From Planctomycetaceae bacterium (GTDB lineage: Bacteria > Planctomycetota > Planctomycetia > Planctomycetales > Planctomycetaceae): a stretch of DNA of 41,864 nt. Below, piece by piece: positions 30,401 through 33,861 of the stretch. The notes beneath the pieces are model-generated. The model was not told the origin of the DNA and searched no databases. It saw only the letters and a program-made list of their open reading frames with translations. How positions within the stretch are numbered: the stretch's first letter is position 1; each line of letters begins with the position of its first letter. The stretch covers positions 1 to 41,864 of the forward strand of contig JAQGHS010000010.1 in the NCBI GenBank assembly GCA_028291605.1, given 5' to 3'. The position numbers were made by a program, and so were the translations under genes.

Positions 30401-32774
30401 CCGTGACTCCGGGGAAGACATGAAAGATCCGATCCAATCCACTGGCATCAATGATCGTGCTGGCTGCGCTGACGCCAACAATGGTGACATTCTGCCGTAG
30501 ATCGAAGTCTCCCCTGGCAGCAAAAAGTTCATTCACGCCGGAAATGGCGAGGTTATAGGTCCCGGCAACCAGGTTGATCGTGTTGGCATCAGGATCAAAG
30601 TTGGCTTCTTGAATTGCCGCTCGCAACGTCGCCAGCCCTTGGGCATCGGCGATCACTCCGTCCCCGATTACATTGTCGGTACTGTCGATCACGCTGGTTA
30701 CGTGCATGTCATCCGGTGCAGGAATGTTGATCTTAAATGTACCCAGCACAGTTGCCAGGTTCTTGTTCGCGAAGACGGTATCCGTCACCTGGTTGGGAAC
30801 CACACTTACTACATAGTCACCATTGTCCGCGTTAGTCCATTTCCCACTCGGCGCCAATAACTGATAGGTGGCGACAATCTGGGCCGCATCGACCGAGACT
30901 GACGTACTCTGCAACGTGATCGTAAACGCATGGCCGTCAGCGCGTGTCACCAGAAGATCGGCCCCATCCAGCGTCGACCATTTGACCGCGACATTGTCCA
31001 CATACTTGACAGTAATTGTCTCAGGGGTACTGCCTGTACTCGTAATGTCGGGAGCACTCACCAACGTGGACCGGGGCGAAATCGTATCGAATCCCAACGT
31101 CTTCTGAATGTTCAACCGCCCACCCGAAAAGACCTTGCCCGTCAGGCTCGGAAACTGGTCCACACCATTCAACAATGCCTGCTTGACTTCCGCCGCAGTG
31201 GCCTGAGGGAACCGCGCCCAGAACAGTGCCGCAGTACCCGTGACAAACGGCGTTGCCATGCTGGTACCGGTACGTGTTCCGTAATTTCCGCCGGGCTCGG
31301 TACTCAGGATATCCAATCCCGGGGCCGCCAGGTCCACCGTCGTCGACCCATAATTGCTGTTGACCAGCAAATGATCCGTTGCATCGACGGCGGCTACGCT
31401 GACCACCAAATCAGGGATACCATCCGGGTTCGGCGAGGGCACCGTATATGCGGCCGGCAAACTGGGAAATAAAGTCGTGTTCAGATCCTGTGGTACTTCT
31501 CCCACACCATTACCTGCCGCAGCAATCAGCAACATACCCGATTGGGCGTTTGCGGCGATCACATCTTTGAGTGCCTGCGTAGACGAAGATGCAGACGATC
31601 GAATCTCCCAACTATTATTCGAAATTCGCACGTCGGGTGCATTCGGATGATTATTATCCTGATGACTTTGCCGGAATTGCGTCACGTAGTTCAGGGCACT
31701 CATCGCCTGGCTCGCATCGCCATGCAGTCGTTTATCCAGAAATTTGACAACCATGATCTGGGCCGACCAGTTAACCCCGGAAATCCCGGTTCCATTGTTA
31801 CCCGTGGCGGCCAGAATTCCCGATACGTGTGTGCCGTGGCCATTCTCATCGAACGGCACCGCATCGTCGTCGGTAAAGTCCCAGCCGATCAGATCGTCCT
31901 TTTTCCCATCATTGTCGTCGTCCGTGTGGTTCATCCACGTTGGACTCTGTAACAAATCACCGGCATCGATATACCCGTTACCATTGAGGTCGGGCACCAA
32001 ACCGGCATTTTGAGGAGAATTCAAATCGCGGAATGTGATCAGACCGTCAGTATCTGTTTGAATCAGAACATTTCGCAGACTGTCTGGGATTTCACCCTGG
32101 TTCAGCCAAATGTTTAAGTACAAGTCGGGGCTCGTGTAATCAATTCCCGAGTCCACGACGGCAACCACCAGCGGACTGCTCCCCGTTGTCGAACCCCAGG
32201 CGGTTGTGGCACCAATCCGATTCAGTTCCGTCTGTTGTGCAAACAGCGGGTCGTTGGGCAGCGCGGTGGCCTGCACATCCGAATTTCGCTCGAAGTAGGA
32301 GACTTGAGGATTGGCCGCCAGCGCAGCAGAAATCTCCGTCGACGTACCGCCCGACGCGCGGACCAGAACCAATCCTGGTAAACCAAGCCCTTGGACAACC
32401 TGGAAGTTCAGTTGCCCCACATCCAAGACACGTTGACTTTCTTCTACGGAAGTGACACTGGCCAGTGCGTCGGCGGTCAAGCGGACAATCCACTCCGTAT
32501 CGACTGACTCTGCACCGCTAGTACCACTCTCCGATCCCGTGGTGCTCGAACTCCCCGGCGCGACCACATCAAACCATTGCGGAGCAATGACGTCATAGGC
32601 CGCAGGCTGCGCGCTACTCAGGACGATTCGTTGGTCCAGACGCTCAATCTGACGCGCAATCGTCTTCCGCCGCCGGATCCGACCGGCCCCCAGAAGATGG
32701 CTCCGACTTCGCAACGGCCAGCGCAGTCGTAAGCAATTCAACCAATCTGCGAACACCATTGAACAGCCCTTCAT
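12429..32774 (-). CDS. 6,781-residue exported multidomain protein: subtilase fused to propellers, cadherin-like, Calx-beta, RTX and LamG-like modules
   Basis: N-terminal LDQRIVLS (46-53) resembles LEPR-XLL. A subtilisin (S8) domain follows, with Asp208 (VVDSGID), His313 (GHGTHVSG), oxyanion Asn422 and Ser505 (GTSMATP). Then, approximately: beta-helix with GGG repeats ending in a choice-of-anchor-Q-like segment (685-1099); SdrD_B-like (1102-1175); Ig/cadherin-like pair; VCBS propeller with inserts (1406-2346); Calx-beta, first one interrupted (2545-2919); beta-sandwich; SdrD_B-like (3329-3402); seven FG-GAP blades (3426-3962); SdrD_B-like; NHL-like region (4059-4379); SdrD_B-like; seven VCBS blades (4535-4902); eight RTX nonapeptides (5017-5090); five PTDL repeats; LamG-like (5711-5922); two cadherins; four PTDL repeats; unique C-terminus. 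No C-terminal sorting signal was recognised, and no cysteine seen after residue 14. Met6 may be the true start: AAGG lies 8-9 nt before it, while Met1 has no Shine-Dalgarno. The role is probably surface adhesion with proteolysis (inference). Confidence 0.95.
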   Translation of the reverse strand: MKGCSMVFADWLNCLRLRWPLRSRSHLLGAGRIRRRKTIARQIERLDQRIVLSSAQPAAYDVIAPQWFDVVAPGSSSTTGSESGTSGAESVDTEWIVRLTADALASVTSVEESQRVLDVGQLNFQVVQGLGLPGLVLVRASGGTSTEISAALAANPQVSYFERNSDVQATALPNDPLFAQQTELNRIGATTAWGSTTGSSPLVVAVVDSGIDYTSPDLYLNIWLNQGEIPDSLRNVLIQTDTDGLITFRDLNSPQNAGLVPDLNGNGYIDAGDLLQSPTWMNHTDDDNDGKKDDLIGWDFTDDDAVPFDENGHGTHVSGILAATGNNGTGISGVNWSAQIMVVKFLDKRLHGDASQAMSALNYVTQFRQSHQDNNHPNAPDVRISNNSWEIRSSASSSTQALKDVIAANAQSGMLLIAAAGNGVGEVPQDLNTTLFPSLPAAYTVPSPNPDGIPDLVVSVAAVDATDHLLVNSNYGSTTVDLAAPGLDILSTEPGGNYGTRTGTSMATPFVTGTAALFWARFPQATAAEVKQALLNGVDQFPSLTGKVFSGGRLNIQKTLGFDTISPRSTLVSAPDITSTGSTPETITVKYVDNVAVKWSTLDGADLLVTRADGHAFTITLQSTSVSVDAAQIVATYQLLAPSGKWTNADNGDYVVSVVPNQVTDTVFANKNLATVLGTFKINIPAPDDMHVTSVIDSTDNVIGDGVIADAQGLATLRAAIQEANFDPDANTINLVAGTYNLAISGVNELFAARGDFDLRQNVTIVGVSAASTIIDASGLDRIFHVFPGVTVTLKNLTLRGGNATDAKGGGAILNEGNLTLDHVIVTSNAAASPGGGGVLNQGFLNLQQAQILFNTAPSGGGILNNNTTAPATTVTLEIDDSTISGNLATGDGGGLRVQKGKTLIQRSTFDANVAQGSGGGLAVQANTTTVTNATFSANTATTGGGLAAIGGSLTISYSTITLNSASTAGGGLSKTSGTTSLTDTIVAGNFSTDGNARDISSAAAFISNGHNLIGVIGSATGFSLGQGDLIGTSIIPIDPNLAPLAYNGGPTRTHRPNIGSLVIDHGATDANTPQVDQRGFTRVVDGDDSGSATIDIGAVEFVLFGTISGTAYYDANQNGVFDSLEQPLAGWTIFLDANANQILDVGEWSTISGTDGRYSFKNVPPGDYIVTEILKDSTAATNLPSIVQDFENFDSLATPVNVAPVAFPQALSTNEDSILTTTLFGDDGDPEVTQTLTFTIETGPAHGTLFGFNALSGAVNYIAAPNFSGPDSFTFSITDDNTAGGAALTSIPVTVWINVLAVNDLPLADSQTRSNNGTNRLITLTGSDGDPDFIQATSFAIVTYPAHGTLNGLNPITGEVTYIPSPTYKGADSFTFSVTDDNTAGGPSRTSAPATVTLTPDFPTNPYAVATGDLNGDGISDIVTANSSDTVSVLLGYGDGTFYPKHDYPTGSFAISVSIADLNNDGKLDLITANPYDGTVSVLRGIGDGTFQAKTDYAAGYSPQSVAVADVNVDSVPDILTVNLNSNVSVLLGNGDGTFQAKTDVPTPGMVIVGDLTEGNASAWTTFASDSAAASVSNDTTHVMVGTQSLKFTTQSGFDTGIRMAAPSGHWDLTQAYFLKFWAYGENNTPTGWQGNQPIVVLNSPSGSLRLEPNQQLMSNGDWTKLIVPLAGDFVWQVTQSGTFNRSFVTSMEIHQDTWESGFQIYYDGIEFDGQTTTSNSLKVADVDGDAKPDLITTNYGSNSVSVLLGKGDGTFQSQQDFATGAYPFAVAISDINGDAKPDLVTANVFADNVSVLLGLGNGAFQAKQDFSTGFGPASVALADMNNDGISDIVTANYFGNSASLLLGNGNGTFQSKTDLSTGLTPRSVAITSLKGNSGALYFSASDAAGGRELWKSDGTAAGTVLVKDIRPGTSSSFPVELTNVNGTVFFNATDGLTGPELWKSDGTAAGTVLVKDIKDGSSGSVPTYLTAINGTLYFAASEGAGGNELWKSDGTSAGTVQVKDIFAGIFSSNPRNLINVNGTLFFTAADNGGGIELWKSDGTTAGTVQVKDIVAGTGNSSPASLTNVNGVLYFTATDTAGGTELWKSDGTSAGTVQVKDIVVGSGGSAPASLTNVNGTLYFTSNDGSTGVELWKSNGTAAGTIQVKDIVTGSGSSSPGSLTNVNGVLYFTATDAAGGTELWKSDGTSAGTTQVKDILAGTGSSSPSGLKNVSSILYFAAADGSVGSELWKTNGTALGTTLVKDIFSGSTGSSPNNLQSFSGTLYFSATDAAGGTELWKSDGTAAGTVRVSDIAAGSTGSAPLWLTSVPGKLDLVTANQSGESVSVFLGHGNGTFDSRVDYSLANASANSPPQAADVSISVFDNQATMFMLPATDPDGNALTYALKTSPSHGSASVNQLTGQATYTPSGTYVGVDSFTYTVTDSVGASSTATVTLTITHLNQAPTDIALSATSIPENNSPNATVGTLSATDPDPGNTFSFSLASGTGSTDNGSFLISGTSLKIIPTAHFGTQSTYLIRVRVTDQDGLTYDKPFTINITSVNSTKVSLAKIQDGAETGSPVQAKFRVTQSAVSAVSTTVHYSVGGTATPGIDFTTLPGTITIPAGSITADINVAVLNDNIVEGTETITLVLTSVDGAADVAIAPNLNVETNFVGTYSPDTWSFVSAPAGSVSTASAPASISLVSGNTGTLSDTSYSHSITADGTLSFNWSYTTSDGANYDYPLYLLNGVATILPGYGLSGSTSQSGTLQITVHAGDTFGFRMHSVDGIFGAATIVFSNFIVTSSSNGASQSAVSSITDDDSATVSISKILDGGETSPPTNGKFRVTLTTASSSDTVINYSVDGTATSGVDYNGLSGQVTILAGQTIADIDVVVINDVLAESTETVGVTLTGFGAHDADITLDSNSANRTATVTIANVLTLNSAPTNITLSGTSITENNAPNLVVATLSATDSDSGDTFSFSLAGGAGSVDNGSFSILGNTLVINSMADFETQSSYAIRIRVTDQGGLSFEKPFTISVVNANEAPTISGIPNQTLLKKSPPLSFLVIVGDAETPADNLNLSVSSSNQSLIPNSSLAFSGSGSLRSLILVPSADQTGTAMINISVTDTGGMSSFTSFTVEVVNSSGIGGLSVPNFPAGWSVAGNVAWVTVTGDSSSSPNHAFVPDSAGTSDSQLTSPSIVITQVHPQLKFQNSYNTEAGTDGGVLEVSVNGGAFNDILAAGGSFVTGGYNSTITTGRSGWSGSSSVFNTTLVNLPESGIGSTLQFRWRFLSNSSTGGTGWNIDTIQLLGKRPIWETIYPGPALPTPGRHQISVTPGANFSNLDFGNYANTGEIHGREFVDSDGNGKWSPLETPLSGWKVFLDQNENGILDANELFTLTAPDGTYTFTNVPAQTRQIVTALVPAGWAPTTFPAEFTSQTLTAQDGFAYSDLSENHKLGTSVSGAGDINGDGFDDFLVGRPAVGNGSSAVPPTSFGYTYVVFGGPAGLPANFSLLNLDGSNGFAILAYDAVANSNAAGSTVAAAGDINHDQFGDILIGAPLADVNGTQSGAAYVIFGKAGGYPALIDLTNTFQPFLDGKNGFAIYGSNASDSLGSSVSGVGDVNGDTFDDFVVAAPGVDSFRHSGSAYLIFGRNTQTNPFSDVFELTPSTLNGVSAVRLDGADEDRLGNDVSATGITAGGSSVSAAGDLNGDGVADLIIGAKVGLVPSETSTVVRRGKAYVVFGKKAVWDASINLAVLNGANGFVVRGAVNDDELGISVAGVGDVNGDTFDDVLIGADHADPNGQNSGASYVLFGKDASKSPFTSAISVASLDGTNGFRINGAAGGDEAGVSVSRAGDVNGDGLADLLIGADRVDPVIRSNITDVGAAYVVFGSKTAFTSGTFNLSGLNGQNGFRLSGSADKAELGFSVSGIGDFNGDGLADVLVGGSPQNGIVNPVGLPLFNSGVYLVYGRADNRRPLTLDAAEPRSNVDFGIVPKAAEIRGMVFDDKNGNGLRDSGEPAVPNVSILLDLNDNGVKDLVAEQVVLSDASGQYVFSSLPTSLNLAHYRIVELYDGDRAELTSSLPQRLYGTAEVTAYVRNPNFRTGYDITSDGLGGFLLTGTAGTTSGFNQQDVLHVTANGQVVTEFAPADHPQGVTSDGTYAYWVDRDADGTHTRIYRQLLNGTVRELVYASVAQTDGSGQIIDATGLDFVPGSLPTVPGSLVAIDSLQGQISRLPTTTDITDDLVTSIGAARSSGKLEESHLEYLDEDNGVLYVVDPGYVAAGDDRSHDIAARILSIPLAGGAYTTLFTGELPALSYYGTTAAATRPRGITVHDGVIYVLGQQVIYSLTVSNQTLQPIAADERFRDLASLTYSDDSLYVIDNGTSGAATVWRVNLHPQFQRSMDNINGSTDPTNDRRAWDVLLSPGDIATGLDFARFDPGPQVIGASGSHSISGVVFNDVNNDGQQAQDGSEPGISGVTVFLDKNRNGILDAGDDTTVTFAADLTSTPIKKAGEYLFDGLDPILYDVLLADPNLALALTTSHQVALSPTDLVNSDPETTGTPRTVTIGDWNNDGFNDLIVADSELDTVTLWKNTGDQKFVDVTQLYVSGIPNSVTLINMDGDSLPDLAIGRAQGGHISLWKNLGNDQFQEQKSGGLPKALILNNGSDSDNGVPGAVVSADFNNDTLPDLAVVDSHADHPRVFVFLRTPGDFSFAAPQILTTLDNVKGLVAADLNGDGSPDLAGTVPDLNQLLFWPNLNSGTTRFPATAQSTTVLDGPTDLTVLQANGGGGLDLAIVNAGAEAVTVLANSGTGTWTTLSTLLLGIAPSSIQAANFDGQFGPDLAVTLGDGNDSSQPLVVFYHSGDNTQPYSESVAYGASIFDFNGVKTATGMVLRAGNLDKDNDPDLVVVNSSTKTVSVLRNGPIRSGQTVRLTIDGASSAPNNINFGIGSSPQVNFDSGSGQLTITLPVQTDIELGSVGTQVELRIQGVVYSTLKVAASAITGIVIQGSSGADRIDLSRVSAATGYIHAGGVNVTVNGNAGSDNITGSEFPDHINGNDGQDVLDGRGGADIITGGLGDDFLYGGEGDDTLDGQTGANLLDGGPGNNTLSGGRVNEVPSFVVGLNLQIAENSGPQVFNAWATAISAGPANEAGQAVNFLVSSNNSSLFSVQPSVLANGSLAFTPAANAFGTVTVTVRIHDNGGTANGGVDTSGPQTFTITINQINRAPTDLSLSPSTLAENNAANATVGTLSATDPDSGNTFTYTLVAGNGGADNASFFIPVNTSTLKIIPSADFEAKASYSILVRVTDQGGLTFDKPLTITVSNVNEAPSNLFLSSTTIGENNAPNATVGTLTALDPDGGATFTFSLVSGSGSTDNSNFTIPANTNTLKITPVTSFAAKSSYAIRLRVTDQGGMTFDKSFTINVTVGNQAPTDLTLSATSIAENNIPGAVIGTFSATDPNAGDIFTYTPISGTGSTDNASFDFLGNTLAIKSSTNYEFKNSYSILVRVSDQGGMSFDKQFTILVNNVNEAPFDLSLSTSSIAENNLANAIVGTLIASDPDSGGAFTFSLVAGAGGTDNASFSIPINTNTLKIIPSADFENKNSYSIRVRVTDQGTLSFDKILTVTVNDLNENPTDISLSATSIAENNAPNATVATISAMDPDTLPAFTFSLVSGVGSTDNNSFFIPTNTNLLKITQVASLSSKSSYSIRLRVTDQGGLAFDKAFTINVTPFVDPSILLLLPFDGSLTGVSGELPTASAGTNFTAGQSLQAVHVNALGFIDYATDNNVLAARGTVEFEIRPDWNGNTNTGFAFFKVGDNFNNGMLLAIDGNSNLRLFQWGDDPTTPVIEKFAERGVSVDVSNWVAGEWHHIAATWDGASHQLALYLDGQSIGSISNGVVIDSFSSSYLSIGADTLGLSSAQAAFDDFQISNRVRSPAEILADYGANRNDFAPVLNNLTLSVPENTANGSVVTTLAATDADLNKTFSYSIVAGNSLGIFTINSASGAITIADKTNLNRESVSAVSLSVQVSDGGPGVPRTATANVTINVTDVNEFSPTVSGGPFNVPENSANGSPVGTVSGADSDATNGGLSYSISGGNGLGIFAINPSTGVISVADKSNLDREAVIAVTLTVQVSDNGPGPALTNSTNVTINVTNVNETPTDLTLSANSISENNSPNATIGTLSALDPDVGSEFTFSLVPGAGSTDNSSFTVSGNSLKITPVTNFATQSSYALRLRVTDQGGLSFERPLVINVLKVTGTNIAPTDLSLSVTDIAENNVPNATVGTLAATDPNAGDTFTFSLVVGAGSTDNGTFVISGNSLKISASTDFETRNNYSIRVRVTDQGGLAFEKPLTINVTNVFEAPTDISLSASSLIENNAPNASVGTLGASDSDAGSTFTFSLVGGAGSADNGSFSVSGNSLRIIPVTNFGTQNSYAIRLRVTDQDGLVFEKPFVISVLSGNAAPTDLTLSTTHFPENNVPNATVGTLSAIDPNAGNTFTFSLVAGSGSADNGSFNLSGNVLRFTSSADFETRGSYQIRVRVTDQGGLTFDKPLTINVDDVNELPTISGIANQDIQEDFATAALPFTVGDSETPAVNLTVTPTSSNAALIPNANLELRGTGANRNLVVTPLHNQSGTATITVTVSDGSQSTFQTFLVTVHAVDDPTVITLNSQPLVYSVKSKSIVPIDGTATISDADAEPVQFTGSTLTVSGQSAKDTLSIIKQNGIGLKGKNVLFGTTVIGTFAGGKKAAPLTVRLTAAATQNAVQMLLRSIGFKSVDKIAGPRTVKFQIGNAIPASRQIQVVP
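13165..14370 (-). repeat. Four further tandem cadherin-like repeats (PTDLSLS type)
   Basis: Same family as the block at 15660-17160. ENN codons lie near 14322, 14011, 13718 and 13411. Single additional copies occur at about 25440-25150 and 24010-23710, giving eleven copies in the protein. Confidence 0.87.
14390..15000 (-). repeat. Two classical cadherin repeats
   Basis: Two ~105-residue copies: VPENTANGSVVTTLAATDAD ... FTINSASGAITIADK ... LNRE ... VQVSDGGPG, and VPENSANGSPVGTVSGADSD ... FAINPSTGVISVADK ... LDRE ... VQVSDNGPG. The PEN, (L)(N/D)RE and DxND-like positions are the calcium-binding signatures of cadherin domains. Confidence 0.88.
15010..15645 (-). other. LamG/concanavalin-A-like domain within the giant protein
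   Basis: Residues about 5711-5922 contain LLLPFDGSL, RGTVEFEIRPDW, EWHHIAATWDG, LALYLDGQSIG, LSIGADTLG and AAFDDFQISNRVRSPAEI. This is the classical order of a LamG-type jelly roll, which generally binds glycans or proteins. It separates the two blocks of PTDL repeats. Confidence 0.82.
15660..17160 (-). repeat. Five tandem cadherin-like ~100-residue repeats (PTDLSLS...IAENN type)
   Basis: Five copies start with APTDLSLS-like strands, contain AENNxxNATVGTLxATDPD and close with SYxIRVRVTDQGGL and DKxxTINV. The ENN codons recur about every 300-309 bp (near 17121, 16815, 16506, 16206 and 15900). The DxD and DQG positions suggest calcium-dependent Ig-like folds, as in cadherins. Confidence 0.88.
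17505..17725 (-). repeat. RTX calcium-binding nonapeptides (about eight)
   Basis: Residues about 5017-5090 contain GNAGSDNIT, GNDGQDVLD, GRGGADIIT, GGLGDDFLY, GGEGDDTLD, GQTGANLLD and GGPGNNTLS, plus one degenerate unit. This beta-roll binds calcium in known RTX proteins. It lies in the middle of the protein rather than near the C-terminus, unlike classical type I secreted toxins. Confidence 0.88.
18070..19170 (-). repeat. Seven VCBS/FG-GAP-like blades
   Basis: Residues about 4535-4902. Cores are GDWNNDGFNDLIV, INMDGDSLPDLAI, ADFNNDTLPDLAV, ADLNGDGSPDLAG, QANGGGGLDLAIV, ANFDGQFGPDLAV and GNLDKDNDPDLVV, each followed by a VxxWKN/VLxN type strand. Blades five to seven have degraded Ca-loops but keep the PDL/LDL anchor. 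Confidence 0.82.
20890..22500 (-). repeat. Seven FG-GAP (integrin-alpha type) blades
   Basis: Seven blades (residues about 3426-3962) with cores GDINGDGFDDFLVG, GDINHDQFGDILIGA, GDVNGDTFDDFVVAA, GDLNGDGVADLIIGA, GDVNGDTFDDVLIGA, GDVNGDGLADLLIGA and GDFNGDGLADVLVGG. Each is followed by a YxVFGK/R strand. The DxNxDG loops are expected to bind calcium. Seven is the number needed to close an integrin-type propeller. Confidence 0.88.
24395..24840 (-). other. Beta-sandwich domain inserted in the first Calx-beta domain
   Basis: The first Calx-beta reaches TITLVLTSVDGAADVAIAPN and its closing strand (VSSITDDDSATV) appears only about 150 residues later. The intervening segment (about residues 2646-2794) has alternating strands, including GTLSFNWSYTTSDG, GTLQITVHAGDTFGFRM and a closing FSNFIV, typical of a secreted beta-sandwich. 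The second Calx-beta (24365-24020) has no such interruption and serves as comparison. Confidence 0.55.
25850..27165 (-). repeat. ELWxxDGT repeat array, nine copies of 48 residues (144 bp)
   Basis: Nine consecutive copies read like ELWKSDGTAAGTVLVKDI followed by a Ser/Gly turn and an LTNVNGTLYF strand. Spacing is exactly 144 bp where I measured it. The family is the ELWxxDGT repeat, found in large exported bacterial proteins; its function is unknown. The array is embedded in the last blade of a VCBS propeller, whose second half resumes at about 25845. Confidence 0.9.
27615..28110 (-). other. Beta-sandwich domain inserted between VCBS blades 3 and 4
   Basis: Within the 6,781-residue protein (residues about 1556-1720) a non-repeat segment separates TDVPTPG of blade 3 from SLKVADVDGDAKPDL of blade 4. 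It contains GTQSLKFTTQSGFDTGIRM, LKFWAYGEN, NGDWTKLIVPL and FQIYYDGIEF, a pattern like carbohydrate-binding-module jelly rolls. The ligand is unknown and no family was assigned with certainty. Confidence 0.6.
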
Positions 32775-33468
32775 GACTCGAAATCAGTATACACGGCAAC
32801 ACAAGCTCTGATCCGAACTTGTTTTCTCGTGGCTGGCTGCAAATACCTCAACTTTGTGGCGGGGACTGACGCAAGGCTGGGAGCCGGGAATGGGACCAGG
32901 GCGGGGGACTAACTGCCAATAAATCAGAGTCGGATGCGCGGCCCGTCCCGACAACTCTGCGTCCCGTAGATCATGCCGAGCAGCATTTCAAGAATAGTGC
33001 CACCGATTACGGCACCGGACGAATTGAAGATCATTTGCAGATCCATCCGTATGAGCTGCAATGAGCCCACATTTGGTCCGAAAAATGTGGCTTGGCCCGA
33101 AATCTACCAGAGCGTTGCGCTCGCTCTTACAAATCTTCATATCTGCTCGCTAGAACGGGTGTCAAGCCAAAACAGGACTTTATAGAATCCCCTGAATTTT
33201 CACCCAATTGTCTTGTCAATAATGCTGGCGCTGACGAACTAGCGCTAGAGAAATGAAGAGCAAGAAGGGCATGCTGGCGCGATGACATCATGTGTCATCA
33301 AATTGCAGCGAATTCTTTTTAAAACGCTCTGCGGATGCTCGCCAAAATGGATCCACGTCAAAATCGATAATCAATCCGATAAGACACTTCGCCGCAACAT
33401 TGTACCCGACACGTATATCTGTGATCGTTCGTCGCCCGCGAACGGTTTGGATTGAGCGCCGTCGCTAG
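32775..33468. other. Intergenic region upstream of the giant gene
   Basis: No supportable gene. On the minus strand TATACT lies about 13-18 bp before the Met1 codon of the giant gene and could be a -10 box, although I saw no matching -35. If used, transcription would begin almost at Met1, which again favours Met6. An inverted repeat CCACATTT/AAATGTGG (33067-33074 and 33083-33090, 8-nt loop) is the only other structure I noted. Confidence 0.45.
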
Positions 33469-33762
33469 GTAGGCGACTCCGGAACCGAGGCGCTGGCCCA
33501 CCGGTTCGAACGGTTGATACAAACTGGCGTCGCGGCCGACTACGCGGACCTGGCGCGATTGGGGCACGTCACGCGGGCGCGCGTGACACAGATTATGAAT
33601 CTGCTCAGCTTAGCGCCGGATATTCAGGAACAGATCCTGTGCTGATCGCCGGTGACGGAAGGGAAAGATCCAATCTCGGAGCGGGCACTGAGGACGGTGG
33701 TCGCGGAGTTGGAATGGGGCCGACAGCGACCGTTGTACAATTCAGTGCTTGGGTCGATGTGA
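33469..33762 (+). pseudogene. Decayed small HTH gene of the type associated with serine recombinases
   Basis: The plus frame with codons beginning at 33469 reads EALAHRFERLIQTGVAADYA, then DLARLGHVTRARVTQIMNLL and LAPDIQEQIL. A TGA interrupts it at about 33643, after which SERALRTVVAELEWGRQR continues in the same frame to TGA at 33760-33762. An in-frame TAG lies at 33466 and I find no start codon, so both the 5' end and the middle are broken. From family knowledge (memory, not a search), proteins with ARVTQIMNLLxLAPDIQE accompany site-specific serine recombinases in planctomycetes and other bacteria. No recombinase remains here, so this is probably the scar of a lost mobile element. Confidence 0.65.
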
Positions 33763-33861
33763 CCGACGTACCTTCCATCCCGGGCCGCTCAATTTGAACG
33801 CATGCTGTTAGCCTCGATTGATTCGCAATTGCAGATTTTACCCAGCGTCGTGAAAGTGACT

